The notes under the pieces: generated by a model | What the model was told of the DNA's origin: nothing | The model's input: the letters and a program-made list of their open reading frames with translations, nothing else | Database searches by the model: none | Part shown: one piece after another, positions 1 through 11,951 of the stretch | Layout of the letters: each line of letters begins with the position of its first letter | How positions within the stretch are numbered: the stretch's first letter is position 1 | Position numbers and translations under genes: made by a program | From: Artemia franciscana | Taxonomy: Eukaryota > Arthropoda > Branchiopoda > Anostraca > Artemiidae | Assembly (NCBI RefSeq): GCF_032884065.1 | Contig: NC_088875.1 | Span: 45,364,519 to 45,428,518 of the forward strand | Direction: 5' to 3' | DNA length: 64,000 bases

Positions 1-1456
1 AGCATAGTGGAACAGTACAGCAGCTATGTTTCTAAAGATATTTATTTAAAAATTTATTTAAATTTTTTTTGAGACAATTTTTTTTTATTTAATAAATTTT
101 GAGACCACCATTTTGTTCAGCATAGTGGAACAGTACAGCAGCTATGTTTCCAAAGATATTTATTTAAAAATTTATTTTAATTTTTTTGAGACAATTTTTT
201 TTTTTTAATAAATTTTGAGACCACCATTTTGTTCAGCATAGTGAAACAGTACAGCAGCTATGTTTCCAAAGATATTTATTTAAAAATTTATTTTAATTTT
301 TTTGAGACAATTTTTTTTTTATTTAATAAATTTTGAGACCACCATTTTGTTCAGCATAGTGGAACAGTACAGCAGCTATGTTTCTAAAGATATTTATTAA
401 AAAAAAAATTTTAATTTTTTTTTAGACAATTTTTTTTTATTTAATAAATTTTGAGACCACCATTTTGTTCAGCATAGTGGAACAGTACAGCAGCTATGTT
501 TCTAAAGATATTTATTTAAAAATTTATTTTAATTTTTTTTTAGACAATTTTTTTTTATTTAATAAATTTTGAGACCACCATTTTGTTCAGCATAGTGGAA
601 CAGTAGGCTACAGCAGCTATGTTTCCAAAGATATTTATTTAAAAATTTATTTTAATTTTTTTGAGACATTTTTTTTTTATTTAATAAATTTTGAGACCAC
701 CATTTTGTTCAGCATAGTGGAACAGTACAGCAGCTATGTTTCCAAAGATATTTATTTAAAAATTTATTTTAATTTTTTTGAGACAATTTTTTTTTATTTA
801 ATAAATTTTGAGACCACCATTTTGTTCAGCATAGTGGAACAGTACAGCAGCTATGTTTCTAAAGATATTTATTTAAAAATTTATTTTAATTTTTTTTGAG
901 ACAATTTGTTTTTATTTAATAAATTTTGAGACCACCATTTTGTTCAGCATAGTGGAACAGTACAGCAGCTATGTTTCTAAAGATATTTATTTAAAAATTT
1001 ATTTTAATTTTTTTTGAGACAATTTTTTTTTATTTAATAAATTTTGAGACCACCATTTTGCTCAGCATAGTGGAACAGTACAGCAGCTATGTTTCCAAAG
1101 ATATTTATTTAAAAATTTATTTTAATTTTTTTGAGACAATTTTTTTTTATTTAATAAATTTTGAGACCACCATTTTGTTCAGCATAGTGGAACAGTACAG
1201 CAGCTATGTTTCCAAAGATATTTATTTAAAAATTTATTTTAATTTTTTTGAGACAATTTTTTTTTTATTTAATAAATTTTGAGACCACCATTTTGTTCAG
1301 CATAGTGGAACAGTACAGCAGCTATGTTTTCAAAGATATTTATTTAAAAATTTATTTTAATTTTTTTGAGACAATTTTTTTTTATTTAATAAATTTTGAG
1401 ACCACCATTTTGTTCAGCATAGTGAAACAGTACAGCAACTATGTTTCTAAAGATAT
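1..1456. repeat. 118-bp AT-rich satellite, about 12.4 head-to-tail copies, cut by the window start
   Basis: Units begin at 1, 119, 235, 353, 471, 589, 711, 828, 946, 1064, 1181, 1299 and 1416 (period 116-122, mostly 117-118). Copies differ by a few substitutions, T-run length changes and one 4-bp insertion near 606. Short open frames within it do not persist because the period is not a multiple of three. About 55 bp of each unit, around TTTTGAGACCACCATTTTG and the following TTCAGCATAGT, matches the HHE body (for example the stretch around 47025-47060, reverse complemented), so the satellite appears to be derived from that element. Confidence 0.95.
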
Positions 1457-2001
1457 TAGGTAAGTGCAAATTATTTTCTGGTCTTGAAAAGGTGTGGGGA
1501 TATTCAGACCTACTTATGCTAATTTTTGCTCGTTTTGAGTGTGACTCGGTTGTTAATTGTAATTTTTGTTCGTTTTGAGTTTTGTTTATTTATTGACGGT
1601 GATTTGTTTGTCTTTTACAATTAAAAGGTTACTTTACTTTATTTTTGCTCGTTTTTGACTTAGTACAATTTCGAAAATCAGCTTGATTTGACCAGGTGCA
1701 GACAGGATACATTTTTATTTTACGTTGTACCAACTGTTAATCAAATTTGAACCTGAACATCAGATTCTAATTCTTACAAGTTAAGACACAATTTTTTACA
1801 ACTAAGCTCTTGACTTTTTTTTATATATACAACAGTTCAACCAAAACAGCGAAGAAGACCACACAGCCTTTCCATAAAAAAACAAACACAAAGTAAGAAC
1901 AATAGGGAAAAATTAATTCTGAGTAAGAAAAATATTTCTGAGCAATTATTAAAAAAAAATTGAAGAAAATTACCACTTAATCGAGATATCTTCATTTTAA
2001 T
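1457..2001. other. Non-coding flank of the satellite with a short dispersed repeat
   Basis: I see no gene. Positions 1465-1560 resemble 45567-45665 and the reverse complement of 19740-19856, sharing a stretch ending GCTCGTTTTGAG and then a GACTCGG motif. It is therefore a dispersed repeat. The remainder is AT-rich and unassigned. Confidence 0.5.
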
Positions 2002-2717
2002 TCAAATCACCCCCCACAAGTTAAAATAGCAGGTGTAACTTCTTTCGTTGATCGTGCCCTTAACATTAGCTCCGATTCATACATAAATACTGAAATAAAT
2101 TTTATCAGAGATATTCTTTTTGGTAATGGATTCCCCATTCCTTTTGTCAATAAGATAATTAATTGTAGACTAAAAAGACATCCCCGTAAAATCGAAGAAG
2201 ACATTTCACAATGTGAGGCTAGTGATAAGCCCTCAAATATTATCTATCTTCTGTATATCCCAAAAACTAAAAAAAAAAATTGCACAAAAAATAATATGTA
2301 TGTTGTTTTACTAATGATTTTAAAATCACTGATTTCTTAAATGCCGGTAAAGATAAAACCCCAGTTACTCGCCAAAGAGGGGTCTATCAAATACCTTGCG
2401 ACTGTGAAAATTACTATCTTGGCAGGACTCATCTGAATCTAGAAAAACGGCTACACCAGCATAAAAAAGATATAGACAAGACATTAATTTCAAATAGTTC
2501 TAATTACTCTTTTGATTCTGCTTTAGCTTGGTATATATTTAATAATCCCTCCCACACGATACTTTTTGAAAAATCTTTACTCATCAGTAATGATTTGGGG
2601 GTAAAACAGGTGGTTCAGGAATCAATTGAAAAAAATTTCGAAATAAATAATAAAATTTCTTTGAATAGGTACTTGGGAGATTACTCACTAAATTCTTTAT
2701 ACTCAAACTTAGTTTAA
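2002..2717 (+). mobile_element. Penelope-like element fragment: end of reverse transcriptase plus GIY-YIG endonuclease, broken
   Basis: Translating from 2002 gives an open stretch with VTSFVDRALNISSD and then FIRDILFGNGFPIPFV, which is the linker region typical after the RT of Penelope-like elements. A +1 frame change near 2306-2312 is needed to continue into TDFLNAGKDKTPVTRQRGVY. From 2364 a 117-residue tail with GVYQIPC, YYLGRT and LEKRLHQHKK looks like a GIY-YIG nuclease domain (GVY/YLG and the conserved Arg). It ends at TAA 2715-2717. The RT core with its aspartates is absent upstream, so this is a 5'-truncated, frameshifted relic. The family assignment rests on motifs only. Confidence 0.75.
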
Positions 2718-3229
2718 GGTTGAGCTTCAAGTATAAGAATTTAAAATTCATAACGTTTTCAGACTTGGTCCTAGACTGATTCCTGTGTTTGAACTCTACA
2801 CAAGATATAGATATCAATAAAGAACTTTGCTACGCCGTCCCAAGTTGAAAGGTAAAAAGAATAAAAAGAATTAAATACAAAAGTAAAAAGAAAACTACGA
2901 GCCTAAGCAAAAGAAAATTAAGAGATACTAAGTCCCACGTCATACGATGTAATACAAACTTAATATGATTTAGTCTGTAGTTTTTTTTAGATTTGTATTT
3001 TTATTTGGTTTACATGTTTCTATTTTATGTTTCTTCTCATTTTAGCTGTACGGATGGCTCAGTCATAGTGTTTGCCGAGATATTTACATTATTTTCTTAT
3101 TTTCATTTGATGAAATATTTTCCTGTTTCGTTATTTTTGTTCCTGTAGTGGGACTGACAGGTCAAATCGAGTCTCTCTAGGCTAAAATTGTGAAACTTGA
3201 GATAAAATGGATTTTTTTGAACAAGATTG
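2718..3229. other. AT-rich non-coding stretch
   Basis: This lies downstream of the Penelope-like relic. No convincing open frame, RNA gene or repeat match within the window was found. Confidence 0.4.
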
Positions 3230-4745
3230 TTGGACAGATTTGTTATAGCTCATATAAACGATATTACTCATATCTACGTTCTTCCCATAAGTTCTAACAT
3301 CTGCAAATTCCAAATGGCAACTAAAATGGCACTTTTAGTGCCACGTATCAAGTGGAAAAGCTTGGACTATTAGGCTATCAGAACTTTTAAAAGTTTTTAT
3401 CAGTTGTGGAAAAGCTCTGAAGTACAACACAGGTACTATTATAATAGTTATGTTCCAAAACCCTTAACTGGATTTTTACAAGAGCCCTTCTCGTACAGTC
3501 CCCTCCCATCTCCTTAGTAAGTTTTATAAATCGTCTACTCACCTCTAAGATACTGCAACATTAGCAGACTAGCCACGACATCATAGATCGATGTTCAATG
3601 GCTCAATTAAAAACTATTGTTTATATTTACGAGGTTTTTTTTTTTTTTACAAATTCTACCATCTATTAGATTCCACAGATTTCAATATTACCTAGTTTGT
3701 TGGGAGAGTTTGCAATGAACCCTTTGCCATGGTTGAAGAAGTACTTACAACCAAGTAAAGAGCGAACCACAGTTTATAGTAACTAAAAGTTAAAAAACGT
3801 TGAAACGTTTATTTTCTTCTTTTTTCTAGCCATAACGGGTTACTAAAGCATAAGAGCTCATTCAAAAACTTTTTCTCAAATATACGTGGTTTTCATAAAT
3901 TCTGCCATCTGCAAGTACCATATGGCACGAAAAATGGAACTTTTTATGTCATTTCTCAACGGCTGGGGCTTGTGGGCTACCAGAACATCGATGATAGACT
4001 TTTAATAGCTCACATAAGAGATATTGATCTTATCTACGTTCTTTAAATTCCGCCGTCTGCAAGTTTCAAATGGTACTAAAACTGGCACTTTTGGTGTCAT
4101 GTCTTAAGTAGAAAAGCTGGGCTAGTGGGGTACCAGAACTTTTTAGAGTGATGTTTAATGACTAATTTGAAAATTATTGTTCATATCTACATGCTATTTA
4201 CTAATTATATCATTCATAAGTGAGATATAGCACTGAAAACAACACTTTTGGTGCCACTTCTTAAGTGGAAAATCTTGGAAGTATAAAACGGTATCATTGT
4301 AATAATTTTGCTTCAAAACCCTTAACTGGAGGTTTTCATCCTCTTCTAAGCCCCCTAAATATGTTACATAATTACATTCCTGCAAATACCAATGCACAAA
4401 ATTAGATTACTAGAGGTGTGGTTCTGTTAGTACAGCGCAGAATCTCAAATTAGTTTATCTTGCGTTCAATTCCTGCTTGTTTTTTGAAGTTACAGTTTTT
4501 CTCTTCTTATGACTACTTTTCAGATTATTACTCATTTTTAAAGCAAATCCCACGAAGGCTCATTTTGAAGATATTACTCATGTCTGAGTGCTTTTTATCC
4601 ATTCTACCATCTATAAGTGCCATATAGTGATAAAAACGGTACTTTTTGTGCCACTTATTAAGTGGAAAAGTTTGGAAGCATAAAACAGTACCGCTGCAAT
4701 AACTATGTTCCAAAGCCCTTAACTGGAGGTTTATAAGAGCCTCTC
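3230..4745. repeat. Diverged array of a unit with the core TGCCACTTCTTAAGTGGAAA
   Basis: At least five diverged copies occur at about 3265-3370, 3880-3990, 4030-4125, 4180-4320 and 4565-4745. Each runs from a 'tcatatctacg'-like start through 'ccatctgcaagt', a short A-rich stretch, 'ggcactttt', then the core in which a short inverted repeat (CACTTnTTAAGTGG) is visible. Spacing is irregular (150-600 bp). Short minus-strand open frames here are not conserved between copies. Class unknown. Confidence 0.7.
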
Positions 4746-5619
4746 ACGTATAATCACCATCCAAAACTCTCTTAGTATGTTTTATATATCGTCTATTCAT
4801 CTTAAAAGTAGAAGATAATTGCAAAATGAAAAATTAAGCTTGAATGATCAACAGTTTTGAATTGAACTTTAAAACTTCACTCTGCGTTGAGGCCTCTGTG
4901 CTAGTTCTAACGACGGTAATTGAAGAGAAGGGACACCCTTGCCCCTTAGTTTTTTTTCTCTGGCCTAGATTCTGAAAAAGATCCAAAAAGTTACTTTTTT
5001 CATTTGATAAGAATTGGGGAAACAACCAAAAATGCACTTAATGGGAATATGCTATCAAGTCAAATTTATAAAAAGCGATTAGGTATAAAACAAGTTTTTA
5101 AATAAGCCCGTTAACACCTCTCTTTTGTTACATTAGCCTTCTAGTTTTTACTAGTCAGTAGTCAATTTATAAACTTATAAAACCCGATTAATGTCAGAAT
5201 TCCCTCTCACTCAATAGGGACTATCTGTCTTGGCTTTTTCTACAATTAGCCATGACTCGATGCCCACAACTATTCCATTTTAATTCATTATGGCTTCTTC
5301 AGGTGAAGATGGCCGAGTGAAAACAGCTTTTCGTTCATCAAAAACAAACGTTCCTAAAAAACATTTGTTGTTTTGTAAAGTTTGGATAATGAACTTCTTG
5401 TTATAAACTGAAAGTTTGTTGCTGCCGAGGTTGTCTGCAGTATTTAAAGAGGTGTCTTTTCTCCCCTAAATCGGTGACGATTAGAAATTGTATTAAAATA
5501 TAACCTTTCAACTGAGAGTAAGGAACGATATTAAAACTTAAAACGATCAGGTTTTATTCCGTACAAATAAACAAGATTTTGTTTCTACATTAAACTTTAA
5601 TCATAAACGAGCAAAGATT
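4746..5619. other. Non-coding stretch with a fragment of the HHE hairpin arm
   Basis: No gene is recognised. Positions 5508-5545 resemble the subterminal HHE hairpin arm (GAGAGTAAGGAACGATATTA), so a decayed HHE scrap is likely. A 38-codon open frame at 5291-5407 is discussed under rejected items. Confidence 0.4.
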
Positions 5620-6684
5620 AATTTAAAAAAAAAACACCTAAGTTCTTCTGAGGCAAGTAAAGAGTAAAGTTGAAACTTAAAACGGCCAAAAATTATTAGT
5701 TCAAAGCCTATCTCATATATACGAATAAAAAATGTACAAATAAACCGACTAATTATGATTTCCTCTGTTTCTAAGATTATAGAAAACTAGCACTTTACTG
5801 AAAACACAAAATAATATATTAGTTTTGGTACAATAAAAGCAAACCAATTAAGGCCACTTTTCACAGAATAAAAATATAGCATTTTAGGATTGATACTTTA
5901 TTATTATTTTTTTTCGTTGAATTTGGTATTACTTCTTCACAACTGCTCAGTTCAATGACTGGCTCTCATTTTGGTTCTGAAAAGGACATTTCATGATTAG
6001 TTAATAGACAAGATCGAAATAAAGCCCTCTTGATAGTATTAGGAGCACACGCTTGATAGTTTTACATTAAACTAGTACGATATTTGGTATTATGATAATA
6101 TGATATTAAAATTCACTGTTGTACAGAGAGAAATAATCTGATTCCCAGAGTTCATATTATGTCCTATTTGATCTTCATTTCGAGTAACAATAAAGCATAT
6201 TTCTTACAATTTAGGATCGTATATTACTCACTATTGGTATTATAGCTGGAAAGACCAAAATGCTACCTGATAAATCAATCCAATATCTCTATGTGCTGTT
6301 CAATGACTTTGCGGTTATTAAAAAAATATTTAATTTCACGCTTATGTTTTCAAGGTAATTTTAATCGTATACTGAAAATTACTGATGTCACAGCTGGTGT
6401 AAGACTATGAAAAGCCTTATAGATTGGTTTATTGTTGTCAGGCTATGTACTCACTTTTGAATCCGAAATCAATATCCCTGTTGGCTTTTGGGTTTTCAGT
6501 AAAGTGCTAGTTATCTATGATCCTAGAAACGTTAGTTGAAATAATTAGTTGGTTTATTTGTGCTAGTTTTATTGTAATATATATTAGATAGACTGTGAAG
6601 TAATAATTTTTGTCTGTTTTAAGTTTCAACTTCGCTCTTTACTTCCCTCGATAAAAAACTCTGTTTTTTAAAATTAACTTACAA
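5620..6684. mobile_element. Foldback element with about 185-bp inverted ends
   Basis: The segment from 5620 to about 5810 is the reverse complement of about 6495-6684, with moderate divergence. Landmarks are AAGTAAAGAGTAAAGTTGAA on the left and TTCAACTTCGCTCTTTACTT on the right. The interior (5811-6494) has no supported open frame. The end sequence resembles the HHE hairpin arm (GTAAAGAGCGAAGTTGAAAC against GTAAGGAGCGACATTAAAAC), suggesting a distant relationship. Its right half from 6403 is mirrored at 63725-64000. Confidence 0.75.
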
Positions 6685-7997
6685 AAAAGCAGAAATACTC
6701 GAACAATGAAACCTTGAAGCCTACTAGTCCCTGAGCTGTTAAATTCGATAAGCTAAAACTTGTTTTGTTGAATTTACTTAGCTGTAGGCTATATGCCCGC
6801 CTAAATTTTTTTTAAAGGAACACAGACACAATAGCGGGGAAGGTAGATGGCTCACAAGTAATTGAGCCCTCTGAGGACCTACTCGCTCTGTTCAATCGGT
6901 CCAAATATGGATGCCCTGTAAGTTTTGAATAGATTGGAGGTTAACGAAAAGGATCAGTCCTCATTCTAACGTCCCGCTGGTCTAGAGTTAATAAATTTCA
7001 ACCCTATAAGTGAAAAAAAGTACCTGCCATGCCTTTTGCTCAAAACTTAGTTGCAGGGAGTGTTGTTGGAAGAGTTGAGGCCGTGGTGTTGGAATCGTGC
7101 CATCTGCTATAGAGAAACAGAATTGAGGTAAGTTTCTGATTTAAAAAGGTCGCACAAATGCCTAATTTTCTGCTAAGAGAGGAAAGTGAGAGCCAGGGGT
7201 GTTTGACGGGCAATGGGCCTGCACTATGCCATAAATCTTAAACATTGAATATAATCATACGTTTTGTATTAAAAAAAAGGTACAACATACCTACATTTCC
7301 GCTTAAAAGTTGAAAGTGGGTGAGAAAAATACACTGCTTTGGTTTTCTAATCATTTAGATTCAAAAACATTAAATGATTCTAGTTCACACAGGGTGCAAC
7401 AGACCTATTAATTGTGCTAGAAAGTTTAGGTTCAAAATTTATGCTTTGGTTCAACAAAGATTGAAAATGATTGCTTGATACTTCCTCAAACAAGATTTTT
7501 TTGACCAAAATAACGCAGATTGAAAACTATTGCATGTTTTTAAATTTAAAAAGGGGTAGAGTGCCTCTTTTATGCTAAAAATCTGGAGATGAGTGGAGCA
7601 GTGAGCTTTTTGCAAAAGCTACAGACCCACTATAGGTGACTCGTTGCAAAAAATTTCTACTGCAAATTAATCCTAACTAACTTTACTGGTACTAAGAGTT
7701 TTTCACCCCTGCTTTTATCCCTTGTTTAACTGTCAGCTTTATCAAGGTATGCATGAAACTTCAATTAATGGATGAAATGTTGTCAATATTGCATAAAAGT
7801 TCTCAAGTCCTATTTTCACTATTAGCAAATCAAACAATAGCACATCCTACACATGCAATAATATTATTCGTATTCGTATTTTTGTTGTTGAAATAGCTGT
7901 TATAGCACTAAAAAATTAACACTAAATTACGCTACTTTTACAATCACAAAATGGTCACTTTTTAGCTACACTTACGAAATATAGCACAACTTTCAAT
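6685..7997. other. Arm sequence without recognised genes
   Basis: This matches 62412-63724 in the other arm with scattered substitutions and small indels. No open frame is shared by both copies and no known element is recognised. Confidence 0.4.
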
Positions 7998-8216
7998 TCA
8001 CTTGTTAAATGCGCTTAGGAAATATGGTACAAAGGTTTTTGTGAATCTGTTCGCACGGCAGTAGACTGGTTCCAATTTGTTGTAATGCCTAGCATGTCTG
8101 CTGATTGATGCAGATGGTGGAAGTATGGATCGGTGCTTCTCGTTTGTTAATAGTGAGTCTGCTGAGCAAGAAGAGCGAGTCCACTGAGTCATTTTAGTTC
8201 TTAGCCGCGATTCCAA
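7998..8216 (-). pseudogene. LINE ORF2 C-terminal tail (fragment)
   Basis: The minus-strand frame ends RANRFTKTFVPYFLSAFNK then a stop. The pattern R..RF..SF(I/V)P....LN is the usual end of CR1/jockey-type LINE ORF2 proteins. The preceding residues HYNKLEPVYC fit the same tail. No RT domain is next to it, so it is a 5'-truncated relic. The copy in the other arm (62190-62411) has stops in the same region. The LINE assignment is an inference from a short motif. Confidence 0.5.
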
Positions 8217-8446
8217 TCGTCTTAAGGGAGGAAAAATCCCACAGCAGACGCCGCATTGACAGGTAGGTTCATGAGGAGCTTAAATGTTTAAAATGGTTTA
8301 AAATGTTTGGGGAAATGTCAGCATCGCAGTTCTGTGAAGTTTCTCCTGGTGGTTTGGGCATCCTACCTACTCCGATATTCTCTTAAACAAAGCCACTAAG
8401 GTTTCCACAATGTCACTTCTCCACCCAGGACAGATTCACAAAGTTT

Positions 8447-9756
8447 TTCTTCTTCAGGGATGGTCGTATCGACCTAGTGGTCCTAGATTGTCGCGAGAGG
8501 GCTCATTCTAGCGGAAATTAAAAGTTTTAGTGCCCTTTGTAAGTGACCAAAAACTGGAGGGCACCTAGGTCCCCTCCCAGGCACATTTTCCCCCAAAGTC
8601 ACCAGATCAAAATTTTGAGATATCCATTCTGTTCAGCTTAGCCGAAAGCCTAATAACTATCTCTTTGGGGACGACTTAATCCCCCATAGGCCAAGGGGAA
8701 GGAGCTGCAAGTTACAAACTTTGACCATTGTTTACATACAGTAAAGGTTATTATGAAGTGCACTGACGTTTTCAGGGGAATTTTTCGCGTTGTGGTGGGG
8801 GTGGGTCGGGTAGAGGGCGTTACGTCGGAGGATCTTTCCATGGAGGAATTTATCGTGAGGGAAGAGAATTTCCATGAAGGGGCCGCAGGATTTTCTAGTA
8901 TTATTCAAGAAAAAAGAGAAAATAAATGTTTTTTTTAACTGGAAGTAATGAGCAGCATTAAAACCTAAAACGAACAGAAAATATTACGTATATAAGGGAT
9001 TTCGTCTCCTCCACAATCCTTTGCTCTGTACGCTAAAGTATTTTTTAGTAATTTCAGCTATTTATTTTACGGCCTCTGTAATTCTTAGAGAATTGGGACA
9101 AAATTCAAGCTCTAGTGTAAAGAGCGAAGTATTGACGAGGGGGCAAACCCTCTCATATACGTAATAAAAATACACACATATAGAAGTTCATTACTTAAGT
9201 TAATTCGTAAGTTACGTGTATTTATTACTAACAAAAACGTTCGTAAAAAAATAATAAAAATTCTAGTTGCATTTTTAAGTAGCCAAAAATTACAGGGCAA
9301 CTAGGCCTCCTCCCCCGCTCCTTTCTTTTATCAAGATCGTTCGATCAAAACTGAAAAAGCTATTTAGCAAAAAAAAAATTAATATGCAAATTTCGTTTTA
9401 ATTATTCATGTGCGGTGAGCCAAAACCAAAACATGCATTAATACATAAAACGTCCACAAATTAAATTAACAAAACAACTTCTTTTAACTGCAAGTAAGGA
9501 GCAACATTAAAACTTAAAATGAGCAGAAATTGTTCCTTATATGAATGGGGTTGCCCCCTCTTTAATGCCTCGCTCTTAACGCTAAAGTTTTTATTGTTTT
9601 AAAAAGTAAAGTTGTGACAAAAAGTCAAACTTTAGCGTAAAGAGCAAGGCATTGAGGAGGGAACAACCCCTTTCATATAAGGAACAATTTCTGTTCATTT
9701 TAAGTTTTAATGTCACTTCTTACTTGCAGTTGAAAAAACTTGATTTTTTTATTTAA
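8447..9756 (+). mobile_element. HHE copy 1, truncated at the TC end
   Basis: The body begins at a point equivalent to about 61330 of the full copy at 60074-61719, and the terminal TCAAACAG segment is missing. The hairpin end is intact: arms at about 9485-9620 and 9625-9756, ending in TTTTTATTTAA|T. Its hairpin variant (cctcaatgcctcgctctt type) is the same as that of the mirrored copy 60074-61719, so the two are the same ancestral insertion. The left arm has lost roughly 600 bp that the right arm keeps (61340-61965). Confidence 0.85.
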
Positions 9757-10221
9757 TTACGTGTAAATCTGGCTCAATTATCCCTTTATTTACCTTATTA
9801 AAGTTTTTTAAAGGCTTTTCTCCTCCTGATGGTTGAGTTGCACATGTTTAATAAGGTCCTTAACATGGCTTGCCGCTGACGCAAGTTCCAAGCTCTTCAC
9901 CTGAAACTAGAAACTTAACAGCTAAGCTAGTCGAGGCAATTTGTTAAGATAATAAATGATTACCATCCGATTGCAAGAGGAGACAGCAATCAACTGCAGC
10001 AAATTGCATTTGCTGCAGTTGTGCGTTCTTTCGAGGTACTAATTCGAGGTACCATTTGTCTGGGTACCAGATTTCAAGACATTGCGGAGGTCTGCCACAA
10101 ACAGCATTTACCATTCACCATGCTACAAACACCATTCGTGGGATCATCATTTGAAATGCTGAGAAAGCAGACATATTTTGCTGTCAATAATATAATCTCT
10201 GTGTCTCGTTTCTTTCAATAA
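9757..10221. other. Arm sequence between two HHE copies, with a perfect 13-bp hairpin
   Basis: This matches 59606-60073 reversed. A perfect inverted repeat CAACTGCAGCAAA / TTTGCTGCAGTTG with a 5-base loop lies at 9991-10021. The other arm does not preserve it, so it arose or decayed after the arms diverged. No gene is supported; the open frame at 10021-10221 is not kept in the other arm. Confidence 0.55.
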
Positions 10222-11951
10222 TTAAATAAAAAAAAACTAGTTTTTTAAACTGAAAGTAAGGAGCGATATTAAAACTTAAAATGAACAGAAATTACTCCGT
10301 ATATGAAATGGGTTGTCCCCTCCGCAATCCCTCGCTCTTTACGCTAAAGTTTTTAATTGTTTTAAAAAGAATTGTGGCAAAGAATCAAACTTTAGCGTAA
10401 AGCGCAAGGGATTGCGGAGGGGACAACCCATTTCATATACGGAGTAATTTCTGTTCGTTTTAAGTTTTAATATCGCTCCTTACTTTCAGTTTAAAAAACT
10501 AGTTTTTTTTCATTTAATTTCTGAACGTTTTTGAATTAATGCATTTTTGATTTTGGCTCTCCGCACATTAATTATTAAAATGATATTTGCATATCAATTT
10601 TTTTTTGGCTAAACAGCTTTCTCTTAGTTTTGATCAGACGATTTTGAGAAATAAGGGGTGGGGAAGGAGGCCTAGTTGCCCTTTAATTTTTCGGTTACTT
10701 AAAAAGGCAACTAGAACTTTTAATTTTTAACGAACGTTTTTATTAGTAAAAAATATACGTAACTTAAGAATTAACTTACGTAACAAACTTTTATACTCTT
10801 ATATTTTTTATTATGTATATGAGGGGGTTTGTCCCCTCGTTAATACCTCGCCTTTTACACTAAATCTTAAGTTTTGTCCCAATTCTTTAAGAATGACCCC
10901 TGAATCAGAAAGGCCGTGGAATAAATAGTTGAAATTACTAAAAATACTTTAGCATAAAGAGCAAGGTATTTATCTCCTCCTGAATACCTCGCTCTTTATG
11001 CTAAAGTATTTTTAGAATTCCTCATATGCGTAATAATCTCTGTTCTTTTTAAGTTTTAATGCTACTCCTTACTTTCAGTTGAAAAACTTTTTCGTGTTTA
11101 TTTTTTCATTGTTTTTTTTAATAGTAATGCTAGAAAATCCCGCACCCTTTTCATTGAATTTCTCTTCCCCCATGACATATTCCTCCAATAGAAGATCCTC
11201 CCACCTAGCCCCCTCTCCTCAACCCCACCCCAAACCAAAAAAATCCCCCTGAAAATGTCCGTACACTTCCCAATAACCATTACTGTGTGTAAACACTGGA
11301 CAAAGCTTGTAACTTGCAGCCCCTCCCCCAGAGACTGTGGGGGAGTGAGTCATTCCAAAGACATAGTTAATATGGTTTTCGACTATGCTGAACAAAATGG
11401 CTATCTCAAAATTTGGATCTGTTGACTTTGGAAAAAACATGAGCGTGGGAGGGGGCCAAGGTGCCCTCCAATTTTTTCGGTCACTTAAAAAGGGCGCTAG
11501 AACTTTACATTTCCGTTAGAATGAGCCCTCTTGCGACATTCTAGGACCACTTGGTCGATACGATGACCCCTGGGGAAAAAAAACCAAATAAACACGCACC
11601 CGTGATCTGTCTTCTGGCAAAAAATACGAAATTCCACATTTTTGTAGATAGGAGCTTGAAATTTTTGCTATAGGGTTCTTTGATACGCTGAATGCGATGG
11701 TGTGATTTTCGTTAAGATTCTTTGACTTTTAGGGGGTGTTTCCCCCTATTTTCCAAAATAAGGCAAATTTTCTCAGGCTCGTAACTTTCGATGACAAAGA
11801 TTAAATTTGATGAAACTTATATATCTAGAATCAGCATAAAAATTCGATTCTTTTGATGTATCTTTTAGCATCAAAATTCCGTTTTTTAGAGTTTTGTTTA
11901 CTATTGAGCCGGGTCGCTCCTTACTACAGTTCGTTACCACGGACTGTTTGA
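10222..11951 (-). mobile_element. HHE copy 2, full length, present only in the left arm
   Basis: It starts TTAAATAAAAAAAAACTAG at the hairpin end and finishes CTGTTTGA. The hairpin arms (about 10222-10352 and 10388-10517) share copy-specific variants such as GAGCGATATT and CCGCAATCCC. A second, diverged hairpin module lies at about 10810-11075. The right arm has the empty site between 59605 and 59606. Flanks join as ...ataA^TATAAATA in the filled copy and ataA^CATAAATA in the empty copy, with no target duplication. No transposase or Rep/helicase frame is present, so it is non-autonomous. Confidence 0.9.

Noticed and set aside
705-1463. 64-74 codon frames in the 118-bp satellite
   Set aside because: The period is not a multiple of three, frames shift with T-run length, and no start or stop is consistent between units.
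5291-5407. 38-codon frame beginning MASSGEDGRVKTAF with a reasonable start context
   Set aside because: Too short, no relative known to me, no splice donor pattern I trust, and no second copy to test conservation.
10222-11951. Interpretation of HHE as a classical DDE-type MITE or LTR element
   Set aside because: There is no target duplication at two empty sites, no long terminal repeats, and the ends are dissimilar apart from a short AAGGAGCGAC block.
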